From Salvia splendens (taxonomy: Eukaryota; Streptophyta; Magnoliopsida; Lamiales; Lamiaceae): a stretch of DNA of 64,000 bases. The notes beneath the pieces were generated by a model, which was given only the letters and a program-made list of their open reading frames with translations, did no database searches and was not told the origin of the DNA. Below, one piece after another: positions 11,410 to 23,363 of this stretch; position 1 is the first letter of the stretch, and each line of letters starts with the position of its first letter. Where the stretch lies: contig NC_056051.1 in the NCBI RefSeq assembly GCF_004379255.2, positions 11,075,968 through 11,139,967 on the forward strand. The letters are read 5' to 3'. The position numbers and the translations under genes were made by a program.

Positions 11410-11765
11410 CTCCAGTTATTTGAGGTATTATATAGCACCTGCTACCATTGCATGGAATGCTGCGTCATCCCCATATAGCTGGACATTTTTAAATGAATTG
11501 ACAGAAAGTAATACAGGGCCTGCCATTCTCTATGCAAAGCAAAGACAAGAAAATTGTTTAAAATTAGAGGCAATCTGTATACACAAATAAAATAAAAAGG
11601 TTCTCGAATAGAAAATTACATGGAGTGTGTATTTTCTTGTAAATATCTACACAGAAGATTGTGAAGAACTGAAGGCTCGTTCAAATAACTTAGTTGTGCA
11701 AGATCATCATCTGAGACAACTATCTGAGGAACAGTTGGTAGAAGGTTTATCAACCTGTAGTGATA
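11410..11765 (-). pseudogene. myosin N-terminal exon pair, copy 4 of 9 (best preserved first exon)
   Basis: The minus frame at 11852-11616 contains INLLPTVPQIV followed by DDLAQLSYLNEPSVLHNL and CRYLQEN. In myosin VIII the equivalent stretch links the SH3-like domain to the motor (family: ELLPANPDIL, then DDLIQLSYLNEPSVL). The second exon (about 11545-11410) is the AGPVL/YGDDAA variant. Near-identical twin at 24255-24695. Confidence 0.7.
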
Positions 11766-11907
11766 AAGCAGTGAGTGCAAAGTTCTTGTAGAAGCAACAA
11801 AGGCAGTGAAGAGATGAAAATTCAAAGAAACCAGACATAAGAAAAGTTGCATTCTAACGTGCCTGCAGGTAAGGATATAGATTAAAGCTCAAACTTGTTT
11901 CAGATAA

Positions 11908-12171
11908 CTACCTAATCTCAGGTAATGCAACCTGAACCAAGTCCATAAACCATAAAGAGTCCAAATGGACATCATGATAACCCTCTGCCAAAAGTGCTTC
12001 AAGTTGAAGCTTCACCAATTCAACGTCTTCATCTCCCGTTACTCCATCACAAAGTTTCTTGTTCTCTTCCTCCAACAGCCCACATCTCTCTTGCATAAAT
12101 GCCATATCCCATCTGACCCACATCGGCTCTCTAGCCATGCTCGCTGCTTGTCTCGCCATGGTGATTGTCAT
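11908..12171 (-). pseudogene. junction exon: coiled-coil exon c joined to DHAKRLEED-exon tail
   Basis: An 87-residue open frame begins like the coiled-coil exon c (MARQAASMAREP, EENKKLCDG, LQLEALLAE) and at about 11987 passes directly into GYHDVHLDSLWFMDLV and ALPEIR, which is the other exon read in a shifted phase, ending at a GT donor. At 5.78 kb exon c continues differently, so 11985-11990 is a recombination joint. It is the seam between the two large block copies. Confidence 0.6.
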
Positions 12172-12264
12172 CTATGGAAACACAACATTAATCCCATAAT
12201 CAATCAGACAATATGTTAACAATGCAAGCATTTCTCCACGTATTTAAAGAGACTCATATAGCAC

Positions 12265-12650
12265 CTGCTATCGTTGCATTTTATGTTGCATCAGCAATAG
12301 CATAAACATGAGGAGTGTCCAAAAGCTTCTTTCTGTATCATCCCCATATAGCTGGGCATTTTTAAATGAATTGACTGAAATAATACAGGGCCTGCCATTC
12401 TCTATGCAAAGCAAAGACAAGGAAATTGTTTATAAGATTTAGAGGCAATCAGTATAAGCAAATAAAATGAAAAGGTTCTCAAATAGAGAATTACATATAT
12501 ATTATCTTGTAATTATCTATACCGATGATTGTGAAGAACTGAAAGCTCGTTCAAATAACTTAGTTCTGCAAGATTATCAACTTAGTCAAGTATCTAAGGA
12601 TTGGTTGGTAGAAAGTCTTGTGTGGAAACTGTCACAACCTGTAATGATAA
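12265..12650 (-). pseudogene. myosin N-terminal exon pair, copy 5 of 9
   Basis: Near-identical to 6060-6445, offset about 6.2 kb, including the retained PHVYAIAD part of the second exon. Same decay, so it was already a pseudogene when the block was duplicated. Confidence 0.6.
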
Positions 12651-13199
12651 TGCAGTAAGCGCAAAGTTCTTGTAGAATGCAACAAAAGCAGTGAAGAGAT
12701 GAAAAATCAAATGAACTAACACTTACGTCCGATAGCTGAAACAAAGATTTCTCCATAGAGTTTGATTTTATTTGCCCAGATTCCCATAGCTGATCATGTT
12801 GCCAACACCTAGCACATAGATTCTAAAATCATGTCATCATCAATAATGAGTAGCTGAGATCGAAATTCCATTTGTAAACTGAAATTTGCTGATCATTTGG
12901 GCAAGATAAAAACGCAGCATTCTGATCATTCATGAGGCCAACTCTTTTTTAATGTGTCCTACAATACTGCTTGATATGTTGCATTGACAACACGGAGCTT
13001 TAACTACCCCAGCCAAATGCTTTAGTGTCGAGGAGAACAAAATGCAAAGAAACCAGACAAAGGACAAGCTGCATTCCAAAGCAATATACATGCCTGCAGG
13101 TATGAAAATATATTAAAGCTCAAACTTGTTTTAGATAACTACCTAATCTCAGGCAATGCAACCAGAGCCAAGTCAATAAACCATATAGAGTCCAAATGG

Positions 13200-16100
13200 A
13201 CAGCATGATAACCCTCTAAGAAAAATCATTGAATCCTCCTCCAATCGTTTAGCATGATCAACTGCTTCACAACTCTACAAATCGGGAACAAGTACAATTC
13301 AACTCCAGTTTAGGGCTAAATAGGTAGGGAACAATGAGATTAAGACAACTATTTGGAATGAAAAAAACACACCTTTTTTGGCTTTTGGTTCTCAACAATC
13401 ATGTCATGCGGCAGCGGCTGATAAGAGAGCTCTGGAAGCAATTATCGAAAGAAGGGCTAAACATCGACGAAGAAGAAACCGTGGAATATCAATGGACCTG
13501 ATGAAAATCGGAACTTAATTATCAGGGTTCAATCCATATTCCGAATTAAATGAACAGCGGCATGGATTTTAAATAGAGCAGTTGAAATACTTTGGGAAGG
13601 GAAGTCGGTATTTATCCCCTTTTTGCTAATATTCCGTAGCCGGGCCTCAGATTTATCAGAGAGACCCTTCTGACAGTAGTCGATCAGGAGTACGTTCGAC
13701 ACTCTGAAGTTGTATGTGTGGCAAGTAGAAGTCTAGTCATCTCCCACTGCCTTGGCTTCTTCGAGTTCTCCAAGCTTTACCAAAGAGCCCATCATGAAGC
13801 TTCTTGTTCTCTTCCTCCAACAGCCCAGATCTCTCTTGCATAAATGCATTATCTATCCCATCTTCTTGACTTCAGATTTCAAGCCATGCTCGCTGCTCGT
13901 CTCGCCATGGTGAATGTCAGCTATCGAAATACAACATTAATCATATAATCAATCAACAACCTCAAACAAAGTTGTTTTTCAAGTAATATGAAGGTAAGGG
14001 CTTAAAATTTTTGCACTCTTGAACTTCTCCGTTTTTTTAGGCTCTTTTTGTTTGCCTCATGGGAAGGTTCTTCATCATGATCATCGTTATTTAGACAACA
14101 CTTCATCCCCGCATGGTTCAAACAAGGGGATAACATAGTATTCCACAGCTTATTCGGGCTATTTTTTGCTTCACATTTTCGTGGATCACTATTTTTTTTT
14201 CTAGATCTGTGAGACCAATTTTTTCTTTTCTTTTTTTTCCACAGATCTGCTATCTCTTTTTTTCTTCTTTTTTTTTCCTTTTTTTCTCCCCACTTTCTGC
14301 CCTAGTGCTGGCTGACATCATGATAACCCTTTAAGCAAAATCATTGAATCCTCTTCCAATCTCTTAGCATGATCAACTGCTTCACAACTCTACAAATCAG
14401 AAACAAGTACAATTCAGCTCCAGTTTAGGGCTAAATAGGTAGGGAGTCAATGAGATTAGGAAAACTATTTGGAATGCAAAAAACATACCTTTTTTGGCTT
14501 TTGGTTCTCAACAATCATGTCATGCGGCTGATAAGAGTGCTCTGGAAGCACTTATCGAAAGAAGGGCTAAACATCGACGAAGAAGAAGCCGTGGAATATC
14601 AATGGCCCTGATGAAAATCGGAACTTAATTATCAGGGTTCAATCCAAATTCCGAATTAAATGAACAGCGGCATGGATTTTAAATATAGCAGTAGAAATAC
14701 TTTGGGAAGGGAAGTCGGTATTTATCCCCTTTTGCTAATATTCCGTTGCCGAGCCTCAGGTTTATCAGAGAGAACCTTCTGACAGTATCCAATCAGGAGT
14801 ACGTTCGACACTATGAAGTCGTATGTGTGGCAAGTAGAAGTCTAGTCATCTCCCACTGACTTGGCTTCTTCGAGTTCTCCAAGCTTTACCAAAGAGCCCA
14901 TCATGAAGCTTCTTGTTCTCTTCCTCCAACAGCCCAGATCTCTCTTGCATAAATGCATTATCTATCCCATCTTCTTCACTTCAGTTTTCAATCCATGCTC
15001 GCTGCTCATCTCGCCATGGTGAATGTCAGCTATCGAAATACAACATTAATCATATAATCAATCAACAACCTCAAACAAAGTTGTTTTTCAAGTAATATGA
15101 AGGTAAGGGCTTACTTGCTTTCTTGAACTTCTCCGTTTTTTTAGGCTCTTTTTGTTTGCCTCATGGGAAGATTCTTCATCATGATCATCGTTATTTAGAC
15201 AACACTTCATTCCCACATGGTTCAAACAAGGGGATAACATAGTATTCCACAGCTTATTCGGGCTATTTTTTGCTTCACATTTTCGTGGATCACTCTATTT
15301 TTTTTCTAGATCTGTGGGACCAATTTTTTCTTTTCTTTTTTTTTTCCACAGATCTGCTATCTCTTTTTTTCTTCTTTTTCTTTTTTTTCCTTTTTTTCTC
15401 CCCACTTTCTGCCCTCGTGCTGGCTGACATCATGATAACCCTTTAAGCAAAATCATTGAATCCTCCTCCAATCTCTTAGCATGATCAACTGCTTCACAAC
15501 TCTACAAATCAGAAACAAGTACAATTCAGCTCCAGTTTAGGGCTAAATAGGTAGGGAGTCAATGAGATTAGGAAAACTATTTGGAATGCAAAAAACATAC
15601 CTTTTTTGGCTTTTGGTTCTCTACAATCATGTCATGCGGCTGATAAGAGTGCTCTGGAAGCACTTATCGAAAAAGGGCTAAACATCGACGAAGAAAAGCC
15701 GTGGAATATCAATGGCCCTGATGAAAATCGGAACTTAATTATCAGGGTTCAATCCAAATTCCGAATTAAATGAACAGCGGCATGGATTTTAAATAGAGCA
15801 GTAGAAATACTTTGCGAAGGGAAGTCGGTATTTATCCCTTTTTGCTAATATTCCGTAGCCGAGCCTCAGATTTATCAGAGAGAACCTTCTGACAGTAGCC
15901 AATCAGGAGTACGTTCGACACTCTGAAATCGTATGTGTGGCAAGTAGAAGTCTAGTCACCTCCCACTGCCTTGGCTTCTTCGAGTTCTCCAAGCTTTACC
16001 AAAGAGCCCATCATGAAGCTTCTTGTTCTCTTCCTCCAACAGCCCAGATCTCTCTTGCATAAATGCATTATCTATCCCATCTTCTTCACTTCAGTTTTCA

Positions 16101-19100
16101 AGCCATGCTCGCTGCTCGTCTCGCCATGGTGAATGTCAGCTATCGAAATACAACATTAATCATATAATCAATCAACAATCTCAAACAAAGTTGTTTTTCA
16201 AGTAATATGAAGGTAAGGGCTTACAATTTTTGCTCTCTTGAACTACTCCGTTTTTTTTAGGCTCTTTTTGTTTGCCTCATGGGAAGATTCTTCATCATGA
16301 TCATCGTTATTTAGACAACACTTCATCCCCACATGGTTCAAACAAGGGGATAACGTAGTATTCCACAGCTTATTCGGGCTATTTTTTGCTTCACATTTTC
16401 GTGGATCACTCTATTTTTTTTTCTAGATCTATGAGACCAATTTTTCCTTTTCTTTTTTTCCACAGATCTGCTATCTCTTTTTTTCTTCTTTTTTTTTCCT
16501 TTTTTTCTCCCCACTCTCTGCCCTAGTGCTGGCTGACATCATGATAACCCTTTAAGCAAAATCATTGAATCCTCTTCCAATCTCTTAGCATGATCAACTG
16601 CTTCACAACTCTACAAATCAGAAACAAGTACAATTCAGCTCCAGTTTAGGGCTAAATAGGTAGGGAGTCAATGAGATTAGGAAAACTATTTGGAATGCAA
16701 AAAACATACCTTTTTTGGCTTTTGGTTCTCAACAATCATGTCATGCAGCTGATAAGAGTGCTCTGGAAGCACTTATCGAAAGAAGGGCTAAACATCGACG
16801 AAGAAGAAGCCGTGGAATATCAATGGCCCTGATGAAAATCGGAACTTAACTATCAGGGTTCAATCCAAATTCCGAATTAAATGAACAGCGGCATGGATTT
16901 TAAATAGAGCAGTAGAAATACTTTGGGAAGGGAAGTCGGTATTTATCCCCTTTTGCTAATATTCCGTAGCCGAGCTTCAGTTTTATCAGAGAGAACCTTC
17001 TGACAGTATCCAATCAGGAGTACGTTCGACACTATGAAGTCGTATGTGTGGCAAGTAGAAGTCTAGTCATCTCCCACTGACATGGCTTCTTCGAGTTCTT
17101 CAAGCTTTACCAAAGAGCCCATCATGAAGCTTCTTGTTCTCTTCCTCCAACAGCCCAGATCTCTCTTGCATAAATGCATTATCTATCCCATCTTCTTCAC
17201 TTCAGTTTTCAATCCATGCTCGCTGCTCGTCTCGCCATGGTGAATGTCAGCTATCGAAATACATTAATCATATAATCAATCAACAACCTCAAACAAAGTT
17301 GTTTTTCAAGTAATATGAAGGTAAGGGCTTACTTGCTTTCTTGAACTTCTCCGTTTTTTTAGGCTCTTTTTGTTTGCCTCATGGGAAGATTCTTCATCAT
17401 GATCATCGTTATTTAGACAACACTTCATTCCCACATGGTTCAAACAAGGGGATAACATAGTATTCCACAGCTTATTCGGGCTATTTTTTTATTCACATTT
17501 TCGTGGATCACTCTATTTTTTTTCTAGATCTGTGGAACCAATTTTTTCTTTTCTTTTTTTTTCCACAGATCTGCTATCTCTTTTTTTCTTCTTTTTCCTT
17601 TTTTTTCCTTTTTTTCTCTCCACTTTCTGCCCTAGTGCTTGCTGACATCATGATTACCCTTTAAGCAAAATCATTGAATCCTCCTCCAATCTCTTAGCAT
17701 GATCAACTGCTTCACAACTCTACAAATCAGAAACAAGTACAATTCAGCTCCAGTTTAGGGCTAAATAGGTAGGGAGTCAATGAGATTAGGAAAACTATTT
17801 GGAATGCAAAAAACATACCTTTTTTGGCTTTTGGTTCTCAACAATCATGTCATGCGGCTGATAAGAGTGCTCTGGAAGCACTTATCGAAAAAGGGCTAAA
17901 CATCGACGAAGAAAAGCCGTGGAATATCAATGGCCCTGATGAAAATCGGAACTTAATTATCAGGGTTCAATCCAAATTCCGAATTAAATGAACAGCGGCA
18001 TGGATTTTAAATAGAGCAGTAGAAATACTTTGGGAAGGGAAGTCGGTATTTATCCCCTTTTGCTAATATTCCGTAGCCGAGCCTCAGATTTATCAGAGAG
18101 AACCTTCTGACAGTAGCCAATCAGGAATACGTTCGACACTCTAAAATCGTATGTGTGGCAAGTAGAAGTCTAGTCACCTCCCACTGCCTTGGCTTCTTCG
18201 AGTTCTCCAAGCTTTACCAAAGAGCCCATCATGAAGCTTCTTGTTCTCTTCCTCCAACAGCCCAGATCTCTCTTGCATAAATGCATTATCTATCCCATCT
18301 TCTTCACTTCAGTTTTCAAGCCATGCTCGCTGCTCGTCTCGCCATGGTGAATGTCTGCTATGGAAATACAACATTAATCATATAATCAATTAACAACCTC
18401 AAACAAAGTTGTTTTTCAAGTAATATGAAGGTAAGGGCTTACAATTTTTGCTCTCTTGAACTACGTTTTTTTTAGGCTCTTTTTGTTTGCCTCATGGGAA
18501 GATTCTTCATCATGATCATCGTTATTTAGACAACACTTCATCCCCACATGGTTCAAACAAGGGGATAACGTAGTATTCCACAGCTTATTCGGGCTATTTT
18601 TTGCTTCAAATTTTCGTGGATCACTCTATTTTTTTTTCTAGATCTGTGAGACCAATTTTTCCTTTTCTTTTTTTCCACAGATCTGCTATCTCTTTTTTTG
18701 TTCTTTTTTTTTCCTTTTTTTCTCCCCACTCTCTGCCCTAGTGCTGGCTGACATCATGATAACCCTTTAAGCAAAATCATTGAATCCTCTTCCAATCTCT
18801 TAGCATGATCAACTGCTTCACAACTCTACAAATCAGAAACAAGTACAATTCAGCTCCAGTTTAGGGCTAAATAGGTAGGGAGTCAATGAGATTAGGAAAA
18901 CTATTTGGAATGCAAAAAACATACCTTTTTTGGCTTTTGGTTCTCAACAATCATGTCATGCGGCTGATAAGAGTGCTCTGGAAGCACTTATCGAAAGAAG
19001 GGCTAAACATCGACGAAGAAGAAGCCGTGGAATATCAATGGCCCTGATGAAAATCGGAACTTAACTATCAGGGTTCAATCCAAATTCCGAATTAAATGAA

Positions 19101-22100
19101 CAGCGGCATGGATTTTAAATAGAGTAGTAGAAATACTTTGGGAAGGGAAGTCGGTATTTATCCCCTTTTGCTAATATTCCGTAGCCGAGCTTCAGTTTTA
19201 TCAGAGAGAACCTTCTGACAGTATCCAATCAGGAGTACGTTCGACACGATGAAGTCGTATGTGTGGCAAGTAGAAGTCTAGTCATCTCCCACTGACATGG
19301 CTTCTTCGAGTTCTCCAAGCTTTACCAAAGAGCCCATCATGAAGCTTCTTGTTCTCTTCCTCCAACAGCCCAGATCTCTCTTGCATAAATGCATTATCTA
19401 TCCCATCTTCTTCACTTCAGTTTTCAATCCATGCTCGCTGCTCGTCTCGCCATGGTGAATGTCAGCTATCGAAATACATTAATCATATAATCAATCAACA
19501 ACCTCAAACAAAGTTGTTTTTCAAGTAATATGAAGGTAAGGGCTTACTTGCTTTCTTGAACTTCTCCGTTTTTTTAGGCTCTTTTTGTTTGCCTCATGGG
19601 AAGATTCTTCATCATGATCATCGTTATTTAGACAACACTTCATTCCCACATGGTTCAAACAAGGGGATAACATAGTATTCCACAGCTTATTCGGGCTATT
19701 TTTTTATTCACATTTTCGTGGATCACTCTATTTTTTTTCTAGATCTGTGGAACCAATTTTTTCTTTTCTTTTTTTTTCCACAGATCTGCTATCTCTTTTT
19801 TTCTTCTTTTTCCTTTTTTTTCCTTTTTTTCTCTCCACTTTCTGCCCTAGTGCTTGCTGACATCATGATTACCCTTTAAGCAAAATCATTGAATCCTCCT
19901 CCAATCTCTTAGCATGATCAACTGCTTCACAACTCTACAAATCAGAAACAAGTACAATTCAGCTCCAGTTTAGGGCTAAATAGGTAGGGAGTCAATGAGA
20001 TTAGGAAAACTATTTGGAATGCAAAAAACATACCTTTTTTGGCTTTTGGTTCTCAACAATCATGTCATGCGGCTGATAAGAGTGCTCTGGAAGCACTTAT
20101 CGAAAAAGGGCTAAACATCGACGAAGAAAAGCCGTGGAATATCAATGGCCCTGATGAAAATCGGAACTTAATTATCAGGGTTCAATCCAAATTCCGAATT
20201 AAATGAACAGCGGCATGGATTTTAAATAGAGCAGTAGAAATACTTTGGGAAGGGAAGTCGGTATTTATCCCCTTTTGCTAATATTCCGTAGCCGAGCCTC
20301 AGATTTATCAGAGAGAACCTTCTGACAGTAGCCAATCAGGAATACGTTCGACACTCTAAAATCGTATGTGTGGCAAGTAGAAGTCTAGTCACCTCCCACT
20401 GCCTTGGCTTCTTCGAGTTCTCCAAGCTTTACCAAAGAGCCCATCATGAAGCTTCTTGTTCTCTTCCTCCAACAGCCCAGATCTCTCTTGCATAAATGCA
20501 TTATCTATCCCATCTTCTTCACTTCAGTTTTCAAGCCATGCTCGCTGCTCGTCTCGCCATGGTGAATGTCTGCTATGGAAATACAACATAATCATATAAT
20601 CAATTAACAACCTCAAACAAAGTTGTTTTTCAAGTAATATGAAGGTAAGGGCTTACAATTTTTGCTCTCTTGAACTACGTTTTTTTTAGGCTCTTTTTGT
20701 TTGCCTCATGGGAAGATTCTTCATCATGATCATCGTTATTTAGACAACACTTCATCCCCACATGGTTCAAACAAGGGGATAACGTAGTATTCCACAGCTT
20801 ATTCGGGCTATTTTTTGCTTCACATTTTCGTGGATCACTCTATTTTTTTTTCTAGATCTGTGAGACCAATTTTTCCTTTTCTTTTTTTCCACAGATCTGC
20901 TATCTCTTTTTTTCTTCTTTTTTTTTCCTTTTTTTCTCCCCACTCTCTGCCCTAGTGCTGGCTGACATCATGATAACCCTTTAAGCAAAATCATTGAATC
21001 CTCTTCCAATCTCTTAGCATGATCAACTGCTTCACAACTCTACAAATCAGAAACAAGTACAATTCAGCTCCAGTTTAGGGCTAAATAGGTAGGGAGTCAA
21101 TGAGATTAGGAAAACTATTTGGAATGCAAAAAACATACCTTTTTTGGCTTTTGGTTCTCAACAATCATGTCATGCGGCTGATAAGAGTGCTCTGGAAGCA
21201 CTTATCGAAAGAAGGGCTAAACATCGACGAAGAAGAAGCCGTGGAATATCAATGGCCCTGATGAAAATCGGAACTTAACTATCAGGGTTCAATCCAAATT
21301 CCGAATTAAATGAACAGCGGCATGGATTTTAAATAGAGTAGTAGAAATACTTTGGGAAGGGAAGTCGGTATTTATCCCCTTTTGCTAATATTCCGTAGCC
21401 GAGCTTCAGTTTTATCAGAGAGAACCTTCTGACAGTATCCAATCAGGAGTACGTTCGACACGATGAAGTCGTATGTGTGGCAAGTAGAAGTCTAGTCATC
21501 TCCCACTGACATGGCTTCTTCGAGTTCTCCAAGCTTTACCAAAGAGCCCATCATGAAGCTTCTTGTTCTCTTCCTCCAACAGCCCAGATCTCTCTTGCAT
21601 AAATGCATTATCTATCCCATCTTCTTCACTTCAGTTTTCAATCCATGCTCGCTGCTCGTCTCGCCATGGTGAATGTCAGCTATCGAAATACATTAATCAT
21701 ATAATCAATCAACAACCTCAAACAAAGTTGTTTTTCAAGTAATATGAAGGTAAGGGCTTACTTGCTTTCTTGAACTTCTCCGTTTTTTTAGGCTCTTTTT
21801 GTTTGCCTCATGGGAAGATTCTTCATCATGATCATCGTTATTTAGACAACACTTCATTCCCACATGGTTCAAACAAGGGGATAACATAGTATTCCACAGC
21901 TTATTCGGGCTATTTTTTGATTCACATTTTCGTGGATCAGTCTATTTTTTTTCTAGATCTGTGGAACCAATTTTTTCTTTTCTTTTTTTTTCCACAGATC
22001 TGCTATCTCTTTTTTTCTTCTTTTTCCTTTTTTTTCCTTTTTTTCTCTCCACTTTCTGCCCTAGTGCTTGCTGACATCATGATTACCCTTTAAGCAAAAT

Positions 22101-23362
22101 CATTGAATCCTCCTCCAATCTCTTAGCATGATCAACTGCTTCACAACTCTACAAATCAGAAACAAGTACAATTCAGCTCCAGTTTAGGGCTAAATAGGTA
22201 GGGAGTCAATGAGATTAGGAAAACTATTTGGAATGCAAAAAACATACCTTTTTTGGCTTTTGGTTCTCAACAATCATGTCATGCGGCTGATAAGAGTGCT
22301 CTGGAAGCACTTATCGAAAAAGGGCTAAACATCGACGAAGAAAAGCCGTGGAATATCAATGGCCCTGATGAAAATCGGAACTTAATTATCAGGGTTCAAT
22401 CCAAATTCCGAATTAAATGAACAGCGGCATGGATTTTAAATAGAGCAGTAGAAATACTTTGGGAAGGGAAGTCGGTATTTATCCCCTTTTGCTAATATTC
22501 CGTAGCCGAGCCTCAGATTTATCAGAGAGAACCTTCTGACAGTAGCCAATCAGGAATACGTTCGACACTCTAAAATCGTATGTGTGGCAAGTAGAAGTCT
22601 AGTCACCTCCCACTGCCTTGGCTTCTTCGAGTTCTCCAAGCTTTACCAAAGAGCCCATCATGAAGCTTCTTGTTCTCTTCCTCCAACAGCCCAGATCTCT
22701 CTTGCATAAATGCATTATCTATCCCATCTTCTTCACTTCAGTTTTCAAGCCATGCTCGCTGCTCGTCTCGCCATGGTGAATGTCAGCTATGGAAATACAA
22801 CATTAATCATATAATCAATTAACAACCTCAAACAAAGTTGTTTTTCAAGTAATATGAAGGTAAGGGCTTACAATTTTTGCTCTCTTGAACTACTCCGTTT
22901 TTTTTAGGCTCTTTTTGTTTGCCTCATGGGAAGATTCTTCATCATGATCATCGTTATTTAGACAACACTTCATCCCCACATGGTTCAAACAAGGGGATAA
23001 CGTAGTATTCCACAGCTTATTCGGGCTATTTTTTGCTTCACATTTTCGTGGATCACTCTATTTTTATTCTAGATCTGTGAGACCAATTTTTTCTTTTCTT
23101 TTTTTTTCCACAGATCTGCTATCTCTTTTTTTTTCTTTTTCTTTTTTTTTCCTTTTTTTCTCCCCACTTTCTGCCCTAGTGCTGGCTGACATCATGATAA
23201 CCCTTTAAGCAAAATCATTGAATCCTCCTCCAATCTCTTAGCATGATCAACTGCTTCACAACTCTACAATCGGAAATAAGTACAATTCAGCTCCAGTTTA
23301 GGGCTAAATAGGTAGGGAGTCAATGAGATTAGGAAAACTATTTGGAATGCAAAAAACACACC
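13200..23362. repeat. tandem array of nine ~1.1-kb chimeric gene-fragment units
   Basis: The anchor 'ttcttgttctcttcctcc' lies at 13801, 14910, 16020, 17131, 18238, 19346, 20453, 21560 and 22667, so the period is 1107-1111 bp. Each unit contains, on the minus strand, a fused coiled-coil/PPR exon, a PHDMIVENQKPKK exon, a DHAKRLEED-like exon, a polypurine tract between CACAGATCT / AGATCTGTG arms, and exon b. Units from 16 kb on alternate in two types: one reads 'ctctaaaatcg' (or 'ctctgaaatcg') and the other 'cgatgaagtcg' (or 'ctatgaagtcg') at the PPR exon. Adjacent dimers at 18.2-20.4 and 20.4-22.6 kb differ at only a few bases. Confidence 0.95.
13640..13900 (-). pseudogene. fused coiled-coil/PPR exon (first unit of array; representative)
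   Basis: Minus strand: exon c remnant, MAR-AASMA-like start near 13908 and QERSGLLEEENKKLHD-like end, then at about 13775 the PPR piece, SLVKLGELEEAKAV-like and YFRVSNVLLI-like, then a GLSDK-EA-L helix. In-frame stops occur in the PPR part (tag within 'ctagtcat' on plus) in all units, so the fused frame is broken throughout the array. The damage is shared, hence older than the amplification. Confidence 0.55.
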
Positions 23363-23363
23363 T

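Noticed and set aside
11246..11590. 114-codon plus frame, identical to the one at 24089-24433
   Set aside because: It lies antisense to exon d and the myosin exons; identity follows from recent duplication of 10516-11985, not from selection.
13200..23362. CRISPR-like array
   Set aside because: Units are 1.1 kb, contain exon remnants and have no short repeat/spacer structure; the genome is a plant's.
13200..23362. Ordinary centromeric satellite
   Set aside because: Unit length and content (exons with splice words) do not fit the usual 150-180-bp satellites, and only nine copies are present.
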